Assembly: GCF_007665395.1 (NCBI RefSeq)
Contig: NZ_VDND01000008.1
Span: 124,001-188,000, forward strand
DNA: 64,000 nucleotides
Reading direction: 5' to 3'
Source: Pseudomonas oryzihabitans
GTDB lineage: Bacteria; Pseudomonadota; Gammaproteobacteria; Pseudomonadales; Pseudomonadaceae
Shown here: positions 42,558 through 52,232 of the stretch, one piece after another
How the letters are laid out: every line of letters starts with the position of its first letter
How positions within the stretch are numbered: the stretch's first letter is position 1
Notes under the pieces: generated by a model
Told to the model about the DNA's origin: nothing
The model's database searches: none
What the model saw: the letters and a program-made list of their open reading frames with translations, nothing else
Program-made: the position numbers and the translations under genes

Positions 42558-43418
42558 TCAGCCGCGCTTGCGGATCAGGCCTTCCTGGGCGACCGACGCC
42601 ACCAGCTGGCCGGCGCGATTGTAGATGCTGCCACGGCACAGGCCACGGGCACCACCGGCCCAGGGGCTGTCGATGGCGTACAGCAGCCAGTCGTCCAGGC
42701 GGAAATCGCGATGGAACCAGACCGCGTGGTCGAGGCTGGCGATCTGCAGCGAGCGATCCCAGAAGCTGGTGCCATGGGGCAGCAGGGAGCTGGGCAGCAG
42801 GTTGAAGTCGGAGGCGTAGGCCAGCAGGTAGCGATGCAGGGCCGGCTGGTCGGGCAGGTCCCCGGTGGCGCGGAACCAGACGTGGCGGACCGCCTCGGTG
42901 GGCTCCGGCTGGAAGGGATCGGTGAAGACCACCGGCCGCATCTCGATCGGCCGTGGCCCCAGCAGCTTGTCGCGCAGCGGCGCCGGGATCAGCTCGGCGT
43001 AGCGCTGCGCGTGGGCGATTTCCGATTGCAGCGTCTCGGGCGCGGGCACCTCGGGCATGCTGGTCTGGTGCTCGAAACCCGGTTCCGCTATATGAAAGGA
43101 CGCGCTGCAGAAGAAGATCGGCTGATCGCCCTGGAAGGCCGTGACGCGGCGGGTCGAGAAACTGCCGCCATCGCGGATCCGATCCACCTGGTAGGTGACG
43201 GCCTCCACGGCGGAACCGGCCCGCAGGAAGTAGCCGTGCAGGGAATGTACGCGGCGTGCCTCGGGAACCGTCTGGCTGGCCGCCGACAAGGCCTGACCGA
43301 GCACCTGCCCACCGAAGAGCTGGGGAAAGCCGAGATCCTGGCTGCCACCCCGGTACAGGTCGGGGGCCAGGGATTCGAGGGTCAGCAAATCGACCAGGTT
43401 GTCCAGCACCTTGCTCAT
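42558..43418 (-). CDS. tesB: Acyl-CoA thioesterase II TesB
   Basis: Double-hotdog thioesterase that releases free CoA from acyl-CoAs. The 286-residue protein starts MSKVLDNLVDLLTLE and has YRGGSQDLGFPQLFGGQVLG, HSLHGYFLRAG and SLDHAVWFHRDFR, all characteristic of TesB. I use ATG 43418, with AAGGAA upstream, over longer upstream starts. It is divergent from the LOV kinase gene (171 bp between). Confidence 0.95.
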   Translation of the reverse strand: MSKVLDNLVDLLTLESLAPDLYRGGSQDLGFPQLFGGQVLGQALSAASQTVPEARRVHSLHGYFLRAGSAVEAVTYQVDRIRDGGSFSTRRVTAFQGDQPIFFCSASFHIAEPGFEHQTSMPEVPAPETLQSEIAHAQRYAELIPAPLRDKLLGPRPIEMRPVVFTDPFQPEPTEAVRHVWFRATGDLPDQPALHRYLLAYASDFNLLPSSLLPHGTSFWDRSLQIASLDHAVWFHRDFRLDDWLLYAIDSPWAGGARGLCRGSIYNRAGQLVASVAQEGLIRKRG

Positions 43419-43589
43419 GGGGAGGGTTCCTTGACAGAGAGCGGTCATCATACGCAAAACCGGTCAAATTCTGCGCGTTCGCCTCGCATCTGGACGGATT
43501 ACTCATCCTATAACGATAACTGGTGGAGCTTGTCGGCGCATTAGCGGTCACAATGCAGGTACCGCTGTCCGCTCGCAGGCTTGCTTTCC

Positions 43590-45206
43590 ATGACCGACTC
43601 CTCAACCGCTTCGTCTCCCGCAGCGTCCGCCGCGCAGCTCGCCGAGCTGGGCAAGGGTCTCGGGCACAACGACATCTTCTTCGCCGCGGTGAAGAAGACG
43701 CGGATGCCGATGATCGTCACCGACCCGCATCAGCCGGACAACCCGATCATCTTCGCCAACGCGGCCTTCCTGCGCACCACCGGCTACGAGCTGGACGAGG
43801 TGCTGGGGCGCAACTGCCGCTTCCTGCAAGGCCCAGACACCCGCCCGGAGCACATCGCCGAAATCCGCGATGCCGTGCGCGAGCAGCGTGACTGTGACAT
43901 CGAATTGCTCAACTACCGCAAGGATGGCACGACCTTCTGGAATGCCCTGTTCATTTCGCCGGTACTCGATGCCGACGGCGAACTGGTCTATTACTTCGCC
44001 TCGCAACTGGACGTGTCGCGGCGCCGCGATGCCGAGGACGCCCTGCGCCAGGCCCAGAAGATGGAAGCCCTGGGCCAGTTGACCGGCGGGATCGCCCATG
44101 ACTTCAACAACCTGCTGCAGGTGATGGTCGGCTACCTAGATATCCTCAGGATCAACCTGGATCGTCCCGAACTGGACCGCGACAAGGCCAAGCGGCATGT
44201 CGACAACACCCGCGATGCGGTGAATCGCGCGGCCACGCTCACCCAGCAGTTGCTGGCCTTCGCCCGCAAGCAGCGCCTGACCGGCCGCGCGGTGGATCTC
44301 AACCAGCTCATCACCGCTCGCCAGGGCCGCCTGTCCCAGGTGCTGGGAACACCCTTCCGCTTCATTTTCCGCCCGGCCCCCGGACTCTGGCCTTGCCGTC
44401 TCGATCCGATCCAGCTGGAGACGGCGCTGGTCAACATCGTCGACAACGCGCGCCTGGCGATGCGGGAGCGCGGGACCGGGACCCTGAGCCTGGAAACCCT
44501 CAATGTGGAGGTTACCGGGCAGGACCTGGCCCACGGCGGGCTTTCCCAGGGGCACTACGTCTGCATCGCCCTCACCGACACCGGGTGTGGCATGGCTAGC
44601 GATATCCTGGGGCGGGCACTGGACCCCTTCTTCACCACCCGCGACGAAGGCCAGGGCAGTGGCCTGGGCCTGTCGATGGTCTATGGCTTCCTCAAGCAAT
44701 CGGGCGGGCTGGTCAAGCTCTACTCCGAGGTCGGCATAGGGACCTCGGTGCGGCTCTATTTCCCGGTTTCCGAAGAAGAGGCCCGTGAGCATCCCGTGCC
44801 GCTGCCGACCCCGCACGAAGACGGCGGGGGTTCCGAGACCATCCTGGTGGTGGACGACCGTCCGGACGTGGCGGCCCTGGCCCAGGCCATCCTCGAGGAG
44901 ACCGGCTACCAGGTACTGGTGGCCTACAATGGCCAGCAGGCGCTCGACGTGCTGGCTCGCGAGCCGGCCATCGACCTGCTGTTCAGTGACCTGATCATGC
45001 CCGGCGGCATGAATGGCGTGATGCTCGCCAAGGAGGCCCAGCGGCGCCGGCCCGAGCTGCGCATCCTGCTCACCACCGGCTATGCCAACAACGCCCTGGA
45101 ACTTGAGGAAGGCAGCAGCGAGCGCTTCCCCATCCTCAACAAACCCTATGGCCGCCAGGATCTGACGCGCTGGATCCGCCGCATGCTGGACGCCGGCCAG
45201 CCATGA
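43590..45206 (+). CDS. LOV-domain hybrid histidine kinase (blue-light sensor)
   Basis: The 538-residue protein has an N-terminal LOV domain with the flavin-adduct motif GRNCRFLQG (Cys76), which forms a photoadduct with FMN under blue light; HisKA with GGIAHDFNNLLQ (His170); HATPase with LDPFFTTRDEGQGSGLGLS; and a C-terminal receiver (LFSDLIMPGGMNG, Asp467). The same layout occurs in the Pseudomonas syringae LOV-HK, which affects swarming and virulence. ATG 43590 used; TTG 43581 is in frame upstream. The stop overlaps the exoD start by 4 nt. Confidence 0.95.
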   Translation: MTDSSTASSPAASAAQLAELGKGLGHNDIFFAAVKKTRMPMIVTDPHQPDNPIIFANAAFLRTTGYELDEVLGRNCRFLQGPDTRPEHIAEIRDAVREQRDCDIELLNYRKDGTTFWNALFISPVLDADGELVYYFASQLDVSRRRDAEDALRQAQKMEALGQLTGGIAHDFNNLLQVMVGYLDILRINLDRPELDRDKAKRHVDNTRDAVNRAATLTQQLLAFARKQRLTGRAVDLNQLITARQGRLSQVLGTPFRFIFRPAPGLWPCRLDPIQLETALVNIVDNARLAMRERGTGTLSLETLNVEVTGQDLAHGGLSQGHYVCIALTDTGCGMASDILGRALDPFFTTRDEGQGSGLGLSMVYGFLKQSGGLVKLYSEVGIGTSVRLYFPVSEEEAREHPVPLPTPHEDGGGSETILVVDDRPDVAALAQAILEETGYQVLVAYNGQQALDVLAREPAIDLLFSDLIMPGGMNGVMLAKEAQRRRPELRILLTTGYANNALELEEGSSERFPILNKPYGRQDLTRWIRRMLDAGQP

Positions 45207-45835
45207 AGGACGAGGCCCTGGAGCGCGAGCCGACCCTCTGCGATACCGGGCAGGACGGTCCGGTGGATCTCCAGAGCTTCCTCGCCTGCCTGGAACGGGT
45301 CGGCAACAGCCCCGAGCAGGTCTCGGTCCGGCACCTGATCGACGCCATCGGCAGCCGCTCCTTTGGGCCCATGATCCTGCTGCCGGGCGTGCTGGCGATC
45401 TCGCCGCTGACCGGCATTCCCGGGATCGCCACCGCCATCGCCGTCTTCGTCATGCTGGTGAGTGGCCAGCTGCTGATCGGCCGCGACCATTTCTGGCTGC
45501 CGCACTGGGTGCTGGAGCGCAACGTCTCGCGGCGCAAGCTGCGCAAATCGCTCAGGCTGCTGCAGAGGCCCGCCCGCTGGGTGGACAAGGTGGTCAAGTC
45601 GCGCCTGCGGGTGCTGACCTCACGGCCGGCGCATTTCGTCACCGCCCTGCTCTGCATCCTGATCGCCGCGACCATGCCGGTGCTGGATCTGGTGCCCTTC
45701 GCCAACACCACGGCGGGCCTGGCCCTGACCTCTTTCGCGCTGTCGCTGATTGCCCGCGATGGCCTGTTGTTCCTGCTGGCGCTGGGCTTCTGCACCGGTA
45801 TCGTCTGGTTCGTGCTGGAGCTGTTGGTGTTTTGA
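45203..45835 (+). CDS. ExoD-family membrane protein
   Basis: The 210-residue protein has several membrane helices and the ExoD pattern: SRSFGPMILLPGVLAISPLTGIPG near residue 52 and AATMPVLDLVPFANTTAG further on. ExoD affects exopolysaccharide production in rhizobia; its biochemical role is unknown. It is coupled on both sides: ATGA overlap with the LOV kinase and TTGA overlap with the deacetylase-family gene. Confidence 0.9.
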   Translation: MKDEALEREPTLCDTGQDGPVDLQSFLACLERVGNSPEQVSVRHLIDAIGSRSFGPMILLPGVLAISPLTGIPGIATAIAVFVMLVSGQLLIGRDHFWLPHWVLERNVSRRKLRKSLRLLQRPARWVDKVVKSRLRVLTSRPAHFVTALLCILIAATMPVLDLVPFANTTAGLALTSFALSLIARDGLLFLLALGFCTGIVWFVLELLVF

Positions 45836-46758
45836 GCGCCCGCCTGCCCCTGGTATATCACGAGGACTACAGTCCGCCCTTCCCCGCCGGCCATCGCTTC
45901 CCCATGGAGAAATTCCGGCTGCTGCACGAGCACCTGACCGCCACCGGCGTGCTGGGCACGGACAACTGGCAGCGTCCCGACTTCTGCCCGGACGAGTTGC
46001 TCGCCCTGGCCCATGCGCCCGCCTACATCCAGGCCTTCCAGGCCGGCGACTTGCCGCCGCCGCTGCAACGCCAACTGGGCCTGCCCTGGAGCGAGCCCCT
46101 GGTACGCCGCACCATCCGCGCCGTGGGTGGCTCCCTGCTGAGCCTCGAGCTGGCTCTGAAACACGGACTAGCCTGCCATCTCGCCGGTGGTACCCACCAT
46201 GCGCACCATGACTACCCGGCGGGCTTCTGCATCTTCAACGATCTCGCCATCCTGGCCCTGTCGCTGCTGGCGAGCGGGCGCGCCGGACGGGTGCTGATCC
46301 TGGATTGCGACGTGCACCAGGGCGACGGCACGGCGCGCATCCTCGCCGAGGTGCCGGACGCCATCACCGTGTCCTTGCACTGCGCCACCAACTATCCGGC
46401 GCGCAAGGCCCGGAGCGACTGGGACATTTCCCTGCCGCGCGGGCTGGACGACGCCGGCTACCTGCAGGTACTGCAAGAGGCCCTGGACTACCTGCTGCCG
46501 CTCTACCAACCCGATGTGGTGCTCTATGACGCTGGCGTGGACGTCCACCGCGACGACGCCCTGGGCTATCTGGACCTGACCGACGCCGGCCTCGCCGCTC
46601 GTGACGGCTTCGTCTTGCGACGCTGCCTGGCGGCGGATATACCGGTGGTAGGGGTGATCGGCGGCGGCTATTCGGCCGATCGCAACGCCCTGGCCCGGCG
46701 CCACGGCATCCTCCATCACACGGCGAGCCAGGTCTGGCACGAGCTGGGCCTGAACTGA
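45832..46758 (+). CDS. Histone-deacetylase-family hydrolase
   Basis: The 308-residue protein has the zinc-hydrolase motifs of the HDAC/acetylpolyamine amidohydrolase superfamily: HLAGGTHHAHHDYPAGFCIFND, VLILDCDVHQGDGTA and YDAGVDVHRDD. Substrate unknown; bacterial relatives act on acetylpolyamines or acetylated small molecules. Start is TTG 45832, overlapping the exoD stop (TTGA), so it is probably translated by coupling. Confidence 0.92.
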   Translation: MSARLPLVYHEDYSPPFPAGHRFPMEKFRLLHEHLTATGVLGTDNWQRPDFCPDELLALAHAPAYIQAFQAGDLPPPLQRQLGLPWSEPLVRRTIRAVGGSLLSLELALKHGLACHLAGGTHHAHHDYPAGFCIFNDLAILALSLLASGRAGRVLILDCDVHQGDGTARILAEVPDAITVSLHCATNYPARKARSDWDISLPRGLDDAGYLQVLQEALDYLLPLYQPDVVLYDAGVDVHRDDALGYLDLTDAGLAARDGFVLRRCLAADIPVVGVIGGGYSADRNALARRHGILHHTASQVWHELGLN

Positions 46759-46770
46759 ACAGGAGTTTCC

Positions 46771-47544
46771 ATGAGCAAGACCGCTAAGACCCCCGAATCC
46801 AGCCAGGCGCGCCTGGCCGTGCTGATCGACGCCGACAACGCCCCGGCGGCCATCGTCGACGGCCTCATGGCCGAGATCGCCCGCTTCGGCGTGGCCAGCG
46901 TCAAGCGCATCTACGGCGACTGGACCCAGCCACAGCTGAACAGCTGGAAGAAGGTACTGCTCGACCATTCCATCCAGCCAGTGCAGCAATTCGGCTACAC
47001 CAAGGGCAAGAACGCCACCGACAGCGCCCTGATCATCGACGCCATGGACCTGCTCTACACCCGCCGCTTCGACGGCTTCTGCCTGGTCTCCAGCGACAGC
47101 GACTTCACCCGCCTGGCCGCGCGGCTGCGCGAGGAAGGCCTGACGGTCTACGGCTTCGGCGAGGAAAAGACCCCGGATCCCTTCGTCTCGGCCTGCGACA
47201 GATTCATCTACACCGAGATCCTCAGGTCGAAGCCGCGCGAGGAAACCCGCGAGGCGGCGCCGTCGGAAAAGACCACCAGCAACAACCGTGGAAAACCCAA
47301 GCTGAGCGCCATTCTCAAGCTCATCGAGCAGGCGGTGGAAGATGCCTCCGACGAGGCTGGCTGGGCCAACCTCGGGCTGGTCGGCACCAACCTGGGCAAG
47401 GTTCGCCCGGACTTCGATGCGCGCCTCTACGGCCACCGCAAGTTCAGCGGCCTGGTGAAGGCCCACGGGGATCGTTTCGAGGTGCAGGAACGGGATCCGG
47501 CCGATGGCAGCGCCGGCAAGGCGGTGTACATCCGTAACCGCTAG
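46771..47544 (+). CDS. NYN-domain nuclease-like protein with C-terminal LOTUS/OST-HTH domain
   Basis: The 257-residue protein has a PIN-like NYN domain with acidic residues in AVLIDADNAP, DSALIIDAMDLL and LVSSDSDF, then a linker (about residues 150-170) and a C-terminal OST-HTH-like domain (LSAILKLIEQAVEDASDEAGWANLGLVGTNL). NYN proteins are predicted RNases and LOTUS domains bind RNA. ATG 46771 follows AGGAG. The gene is 12 nt after the HDAC-family gene and probably shares its transcript. Confidence 0.9.
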   Translation: MSKTAKTPESSQARLAVLIDADNAPAAIVDGLMAEIARFGVASVKRIYGDWTQPQLNSWKKVLLDHSIQPVQQFGYTKGKNATDSALIIDAMDLLYTRRFDGFCLVSSDSDFTRLAARLREEGLTVYGFGEEKTPDPFVSACDRFIYTEILRSKPREETREAAPSEKTTSNNRGKPKLSAILKLIEQAVEDASDEAGWANLGLVGTNLGKVRPDFDARLYGHRKFSGLVKAHGDRFEVQERDPADGSAGKAVYIRNR

Positions 47545-47699
47545 GACCGCTGCGCTCGCCCGGCTCTGGCACGCGCATAAGCGCCGAAAAGCGCTGAACG
47601 GCAGCCATCAAGGTGCCATACCACCGGTCCGACACCGCGGAACCGCTCGGCTGGCGGCGGCCTCCACCCCTAGGTGAATGCAGCCCTACGGAGACCGCC

Positions 47700-48941
47700 A
47701 TGCGAGCCTTGACCTACCACGGTGCCCACGATGTCCGCGTCGATACCGTCCCCGATCCAACCATCCAGGATGCCGACGACATCGTCCTGCGGGTGACGGC
47801 CACGGCCATCTGCGGCTCGGACCTGCACCTCTATCGCGGCAAGATCCCCACCGTGGAGCACGGCGACATCTTCGGCCACGAATTCATGGGCATCGTCGAG
47901 GAAACCGGGCCAGCCGTCACGGCGGTGCAGAAAGGCGACCGCGTGGTGATTCCCTTCGTCATCGCCTGCGGCAGCTGCTTCTTTTGCAACCAGGATCTCT
48001 ACGCCGCCTGCGAGACCACCAACACCGGGCGCGGCGCCATCCTCAACAAGAAGCAGATCCCGCCGGGCGCGGCGCTGTTCGGCTTCAGCCATCTCTACGG
48101 CGGAGTGCCGGGCGGCCAGGCCGAATACGTGCGCGTGCCCAAGGCCAATACCGGGCCGTTCAAGGTGCCGGGCACCCTGGCGGACGAGAAGGTCCTGTTC
48201 CTCTCCGATATCCTGCCCACCGCCTGGCAGGCCGTGCTCAACACCGGCATCGGCCAGGGCTCGAGCATCGCCATCTACGGTGCCGGGCCGGTCGGCCTGC
48301 TGTCGGCGGCCTGCGCGCGGATGCTGGGCGCCGAGCGCATCTTCATGGTCGACCACCATCCCTATCGCCTGGCCTACGCCCAGCAGACCTATGGCGTCAT
48401 CCCGATCAACTTCGACGAAGACGACGACCCGGCCGCCACCATCATCGAGCAGACACCGGGCAAGCGCGGCGTGGACGGCGTGGTGGATGCCGTGGGCTTC
48501 GAGGCCAAGGGCAGCACCACCGAGACCATCCTCGCCAACCTCAAGCTGGAAGGCAGCAGTGGCAAGGCCCTGCGCCAGTGCATCGCCGCGGTACGCCGCG
48601 GCGGCACGGTGAGCGTGCCGGGCGTCTATGCTGGCTTCATCCATGGCTTCCTGTTCGGTGATGCCTTCGACAAGGGCCTGACCTTCAAGATGGGCCAGAC
48701 CCATGTGCAGCGCTACCTGCCGGAATTGCTCGAACACATCGAGCGCGGTGACCTGGCACCCGAGGCCATCATCACCCACCGGCTGTCCCTGGAGCAGGCG
48801 GTCGACGGCTACAAGATCTTCGACAAGAAGCAGGAAGACTGTCGCAAGGTGATCCTCACGCCCGGGCGGAGCGAGCCGATCCTTCCCGAGCGGTTGGAAG
48901 AACCCCTGGCGGCGCCCCTGGGCCAGGCCGGCGTGGTCTAA
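47700..48941 (+). CDS. Zinc-dependent alcohol dehydrogenase, glutathione-independent formaldehyde-dehydrogenase-like
   Basis: The 413-residue protein has catalytic zinc ligands in CGSDLHLYRG and FGHEFMG, structural-zinc cysteines in CGSCFFCNQDLYAAC, and the Rossmann motif IYGAGPVGLL. The long insert (GAALFGFSHLYGGVPGGQAEYVRV) matches the formaldehyde dismutase/glutathione-independent dehydrogenase subfamily. Substrate not certain. ATG 47700 with CGGAGA upstream; a longer open frame from 47613 is not supported. Confidence 0.93.
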   Translation: MRALTYHGAHDVRVDTVPDPTIQDADDIVLRVTATAICGSDLHLYRGKIPTVEHGDIFGHEFMGIVEETGPAVTAVQKGDRVVIPFVIACGSCFFCNQDLYAACETTNTGRGAILNKKQIPPGAALFGFSHLYGGVPGGQAEYVRVPKANTGPFKVPGTLADEKVLFLSDILPTAWQAVLNTGIGQGSSIAIYGAGPVGLLSAACARMLGAERIFMVDHHPYRLAYAQQTYGVIPINFDEDDDPAATIIEQTPGKRGVDGVVDAVGFEAKGSTTETILANLKLEGSSGKALRQCIAAVRRGGTVSVPGVYAGFIHGFLFGDAFDKGLTFKMGQTHVQRYLPELLEHIERGDLAPEAIITHRLSLEQAVDGYKIFDKKQEDCRKVILTPGRSEPILPERLEEPLAAPLGQAGVV

Positions 48942-48978
48942 GTACAATGGCGGCTTCTCGTCATTGCCGGATGCCGCC

Positions 48979-50208
48979 ATGCCCCTCTCTTCCCCTGCCC
49001 CCGTCGTCGTCATCGGGGGTGGCCCCGCCGGCTTGATGGCGGCCGAGACCCTGGCCGCCACCGGCCTCGCCGTCGAACTCTTCGATGCCATGCCCTCGGT
49101 AGGACGCAAGTTCCTGCTGGCGGGTGTGGGCGGCATGAATATCACCCATGCCGAGGACCAGGCCGCTTTTCGCCAACGCTATCGCGAACGCGAGACGGGC
49201 GTAAGCCTATGGCTCGACGGCTTCGACAGTGCTGCCCTGCGCCGCTGGATCCACGCCCTGGGCATCGACACCTTCGTTGGCACCTCGGGACGGGTCTTTC
49301 CCACCGATATGAAAGCCGCGCCACTGCTGCGCGCCTGGCTGCATCGCCTGCGCGGCCAGGGCGTACGCCTCCATACCCGCAGCCGTTGGCTCGGCTGGGA
49401 TGCCGAGGGTCGCCTGCGCCTGGCCACGCCCGACGGTGAGCGCAGCGTGCAGGCCCAGGCCTGCGTGCTGGCGCTCGGCGGCGGCAGCTGGCCGCGACTG
49501 GGGTCGGATGGCGCCTGGCAGAGGCTGCTGGCCGAGCAAGGGGTCGAGTTGCGGCCACTGGAGCCAGCCAATTGCGGCTTCGAGGTCGCTGGCTGGAGCG
49601 ACTTCCTGAAGAGTCGTCACGCCGGCGCGCCGATCAAGCCCGCCGCCCTCGCCCTGCCCGGCCAAGCGCCGCGCCAGGGGGAGTTCGTGCTGACCGCGAG
49701 CGGGATCGAAGGCAGCCTCGTCTACGCCTTGTCGGCAGAGATCCGCGCGGCCATCGTCCGGGACGGCCAGGCGACCCTGACGCTGGACCTCGCCCCGCAA
49801 CGCGACCTGGCCGACCTCAGCCGCGCCCTTGCCAGACCGCGGGGCAGCCAATCCCTCGCCAACCACCTGCGGCGTCATGCCGGGATCGACGGCGCCCGCG
49901 CCGCCCTGCTCCGCGAACTGGCGCCGGCCGAAGCCTTCCAGGACATGACCCGGCTGGCCCAGGCCTGCAAGGCGCTGCCGCTGACCGTGGTCCGCCCGCG
50001 CCCCTTGGCCGAGGCCATCAGCAGCGCCGGTGGCGTGCCCCTGGAGGCATTGGACGAAGGCCTGATGCTCAGGCAACTGCCCGGGGTCTTCTGCGCGGGC
50101 GAGATGCTCGACTGGGAAGCGCCCACCGGCGGCTACCTGCTCACCGCCTGCTTCGCCAGCGGGCGCGCGGCCGGCCAGGGCGTGCTGCGCTGGTTGGCGC
50201 AGCGCTAG
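48979..50208 (+). CDS. NAD(P)/FAD-dependent flavoprotein, TIGR03862/BaiN (HI0933) family
   Basis: The 409-residue protein has the FAD motif VVIGGGPAGLMAAETLA, LLAGVGGMNITHAE, LALGGGSWPRLGSDG and the C-terminal AGEMLDWEAPTGGYLLTACFASG, all typical of this family. Reaction unknown. ATG 48979 used. Its stop codon lies in a CTAG that is also the stop of the convergent PhoD-like gene. Confidence 0.9.
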   Translation: MPLSSPAPVVVIGGGPAGLMAAETLAATGLAVELFDAMPSVGRKFLLAGVGGMNITHAEDQAAFRQRYRERETGVSLWLDGFDSAALRRWIHALGIDTFVGTSGRVFPTDMKAAPLLRAWLHRLRGQGVRLHTRSRWLGWDAEGRLRLATPDGERSVQAQACVLALGGGSWPRLGSDGAWQRLLAEQGVELRPLEPANCGFEVAGWSDFLKSRHAGAPIKPAALALPGQAPRQGEFVLTASGIEGSLVYALSAEIRAAIVRDGQATLTLDLAPQRDLADLSRALARPRGSQSLANHLRRHAGIDGARAALLRELAPAEAFQDMTRLAQACKALPLTVVRPRPLAEAISSAGGVPLEALDEGLMLRQLPGVFCAGEMLDWEAPTGGYLLTACFASGRAAGQGVLRWLAQR

Positions 50209-52094
50209 GAACGCTCGACGAAGGCCGTGGCCGGCGAGCCATCGGCGTTGTGCTGGCGGATCACCGCGGGGCGTCCCTCTTCGTCCAGCAGCACCTGTCC
50301 GATGCCGGCACCGTTCCACAGGCGTTCACCGGCATCACGCCGATCCGGCAGCCGCGGCTGTAGTTCCCAGCGACGGCGCTTGGTGAAGCCGTTGAGTGGC
50401 GACCAGGGGGCATAGAGCCAGCGATTGAGCCGGTCGAGGGTCGCCAGCAGGCGCGGGGGAAACTCGTTCTTGATGCCGCTGCTGGTGATCTGCCAGAGCC
50501 GCGGCTCGCCGCGCCGATCGCGAATGCGGATGTCGTAGACGAAGGAATAGTGCACGTCGCCCGAGAGCACCACGTAGTTACCCGGGGTACGGCGATGGCG
50601 AAAGATGTTGAGCATGGTCTTGGCGGCGCCGGGGTGGGCCATCCAGTTTTCCGCATCCACCATCAGCGGCTGGCCGAACCAGGTGAAGATCCGCTGCACC
50701 GCCTCGATCAGCTTGACGCCGAACAGGGGCGCCGCCGAGACGATCACCGCCGAGGGATGATCCAGCAAGTCCTGCTGCAGCTCGCAGAGCGCCTCCCAGT
50801 CTATCAGGCCCGAGGGATGTTCGAGCCGGCGCTCGCTGCGCCAGCGGCGGGTGCGGGTGTCCAGCACGATCAGCGGTGGTTCGGTCTTGAGGACGTAGTG
50901 CCAGCCCTGGAAAACCAGGAGGTCGTCGATACAGGCATTCTGCGCCGGGCAATCCAACTGGCCAGCGTCCCCCGCCGTCGCCAGCAGGCGCTCGGCAGCC
51001 GCCAGGGGCTCGGCCACCGATTCGGGAGAGTTGCCCCAGGCCTGGCACAGCAGGTAGGCCAGCAGCGCATTGCCGATGATCCGCCGCGAGAAGGGATGGC
51101 CGTAGGCGGTTTCCTCCCAGCGCGCGGACAGGTTCCAGTCGTCGGTGACATCGTGGTCGTCGAAGATCATCAGCGTCGGCACGCTGGCCAGTGCCCGTGC
51201 GGCCCGGGGCAAGGTCGCCACGAAGGCTTCGATGCAGGAGGACTCGCGCGCGTAGCGCTCGCGATCCCGCTCGTCGAGCGCCGGCGGTTCGACGTCGATC
51301 AGCAGCCAGGGCGTCGGCGACCAGCAGAGCAGGTACAGCGCCAGAACCTCGCTCAGGGTCACCAGGTGATTGTGCGCATTGGTGGAGGTGAAGATGGGTT
51401 TCTCCACGCCACCGAAGAAGCGCTCGCGCAGCGCCCGGTTGGATTTGAACGCCGGCAGCAGGTCCTCGCGGTGATAGAGGTTGGCCGCATGGGCCATCAG
51501 TGCCTCGCTGTCCGCCACCACGGCGCCTTCGAGGAACTCGCCATACAACCCGAGGCGACGGATCAGGGCCTGCACGGCCAGCAGCATGGGGCCGGCCACG
51601 TCGTCGGCATAGACCTGGTCACCGGTGAGCAGCAAGGCCGCCGGCCGTTCCTTGGCGCTGTCGCTGCCCTGCAGCAGGCGATCGACCGCGACCAGCCCAT
51701 CGGCCGAGTCGTGGTGGGGCTTGCGACAAGAGCCGTGGAGCAGATGATCGAAGCGGGCACGCAGCACGAAGCGTGGCAGGTCGCCGTCGACCCCGAGCAG
51801 ATGAGTTGCCCAATCGCGGATCCCGCCTGCCGGCAGCTGCACGTCGTACTGGAGGAAGGCATCCGTGAGCAGCGGCGACTGCGGGGTGACCTCGACCAGC
51901 TGCAGATAGGCCCTCTCGCCCAGGCGCAGGCAACGTACTTCGCTGCGTAGCTCCAGCTCGGCACCCTCCTGCCAAAGCCGTGGCGTAGGCGCCTCGGCAC
52001 CAGTGGTCACCAGCCAGAGCAGCAACCGCGACGACTCGACCCGCCGCAGCAGCGGGCCCGCCAACACCGGGGGTAAGGCATGCGCGTCGATCAT
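50205..52094 (-). CDS. PhoD-like metallophosphatase
   Basis: The 629-residue protein has PhoD-type metal-binding motifs: LLTGDQVYADDVAG, LMIFDDHDVTDDWN and YVVLSGDVHYSFVYD. No signal peptide is visible (start MIDAHALPPVLAG), so unlike secreted PhoD phosphodiesterases it may be cytoplasmic. ATG 52094 has AGGAGA at 5 nt; an open extension upstream is less likely. Substrate unknown. Convergent with the flavoprotein gene, divergent from the helicase. Confidence 0.88.
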   Translation of the reverse strand: MIDAHALPPVLAGPLLRRVESSRLLLWLVTTGAEAPTPRLWQEGAELELRSEVRCLRLGERAYLQLVEVTPQSPLLTDAFLQYDVQLPAGGIRDWATHLLGVDGDLPRFVLRARFDHLLHGSCRKPHHDSADGLVAVDRLLQGSDSAKERPAALLLTGDQVYADDVAGPMLLAVQALIRRLGLYGEFLEGAVVADSEALMAHAANLYHREDLLPAFKSNRALRERFFGGVEKPIFTSTNAHNHLVTLSEVLALYLLCWSPTPWLLIDVEPPALDERDRERYARESSCIEAFVATLPRAARALASVPTLMIFDDHDVTDDWNLSARWEETAYGHPFSRRIIGNALLAYLLCQAWGNSPESVAEPLAAAERLLATAGDAGQLDCPAQNACIDDLLVFQGWHYVLKTEPPLIVLDTRTRRWRSERRLEHPSGLIDWEALCELQQDLLDHPSAVIVSAAPLFGVKLIEAVQRIFTWFGQPLMVDAENWMAHPGAAKTMLNIFRHRRTPGNYVVLSGDVHYSFVYDIRIRDRRGEPRLWQITSSGIKNEFPPRLLATLDRLNRWLYAPWSPLNGFTKRRRWELQPRLPDRRDAGERLWNGAGIGQVLLDEEGRPAVIRQHNADGSPATAFVERS

Positions 52095-52232
52095 GGGGTC
52101 TCCTGTGGCCGCAGAACTGACCACTATGCCGCGCCGGGATTCAGCGCGCAGCCGCCGCCTGGCTACAAAGTTTGAGCGCGCATCACAGTCGGCCTAGAAT
52201 TCGCTCCCTTTTCGTCGCCATCCAGGCCTGTC

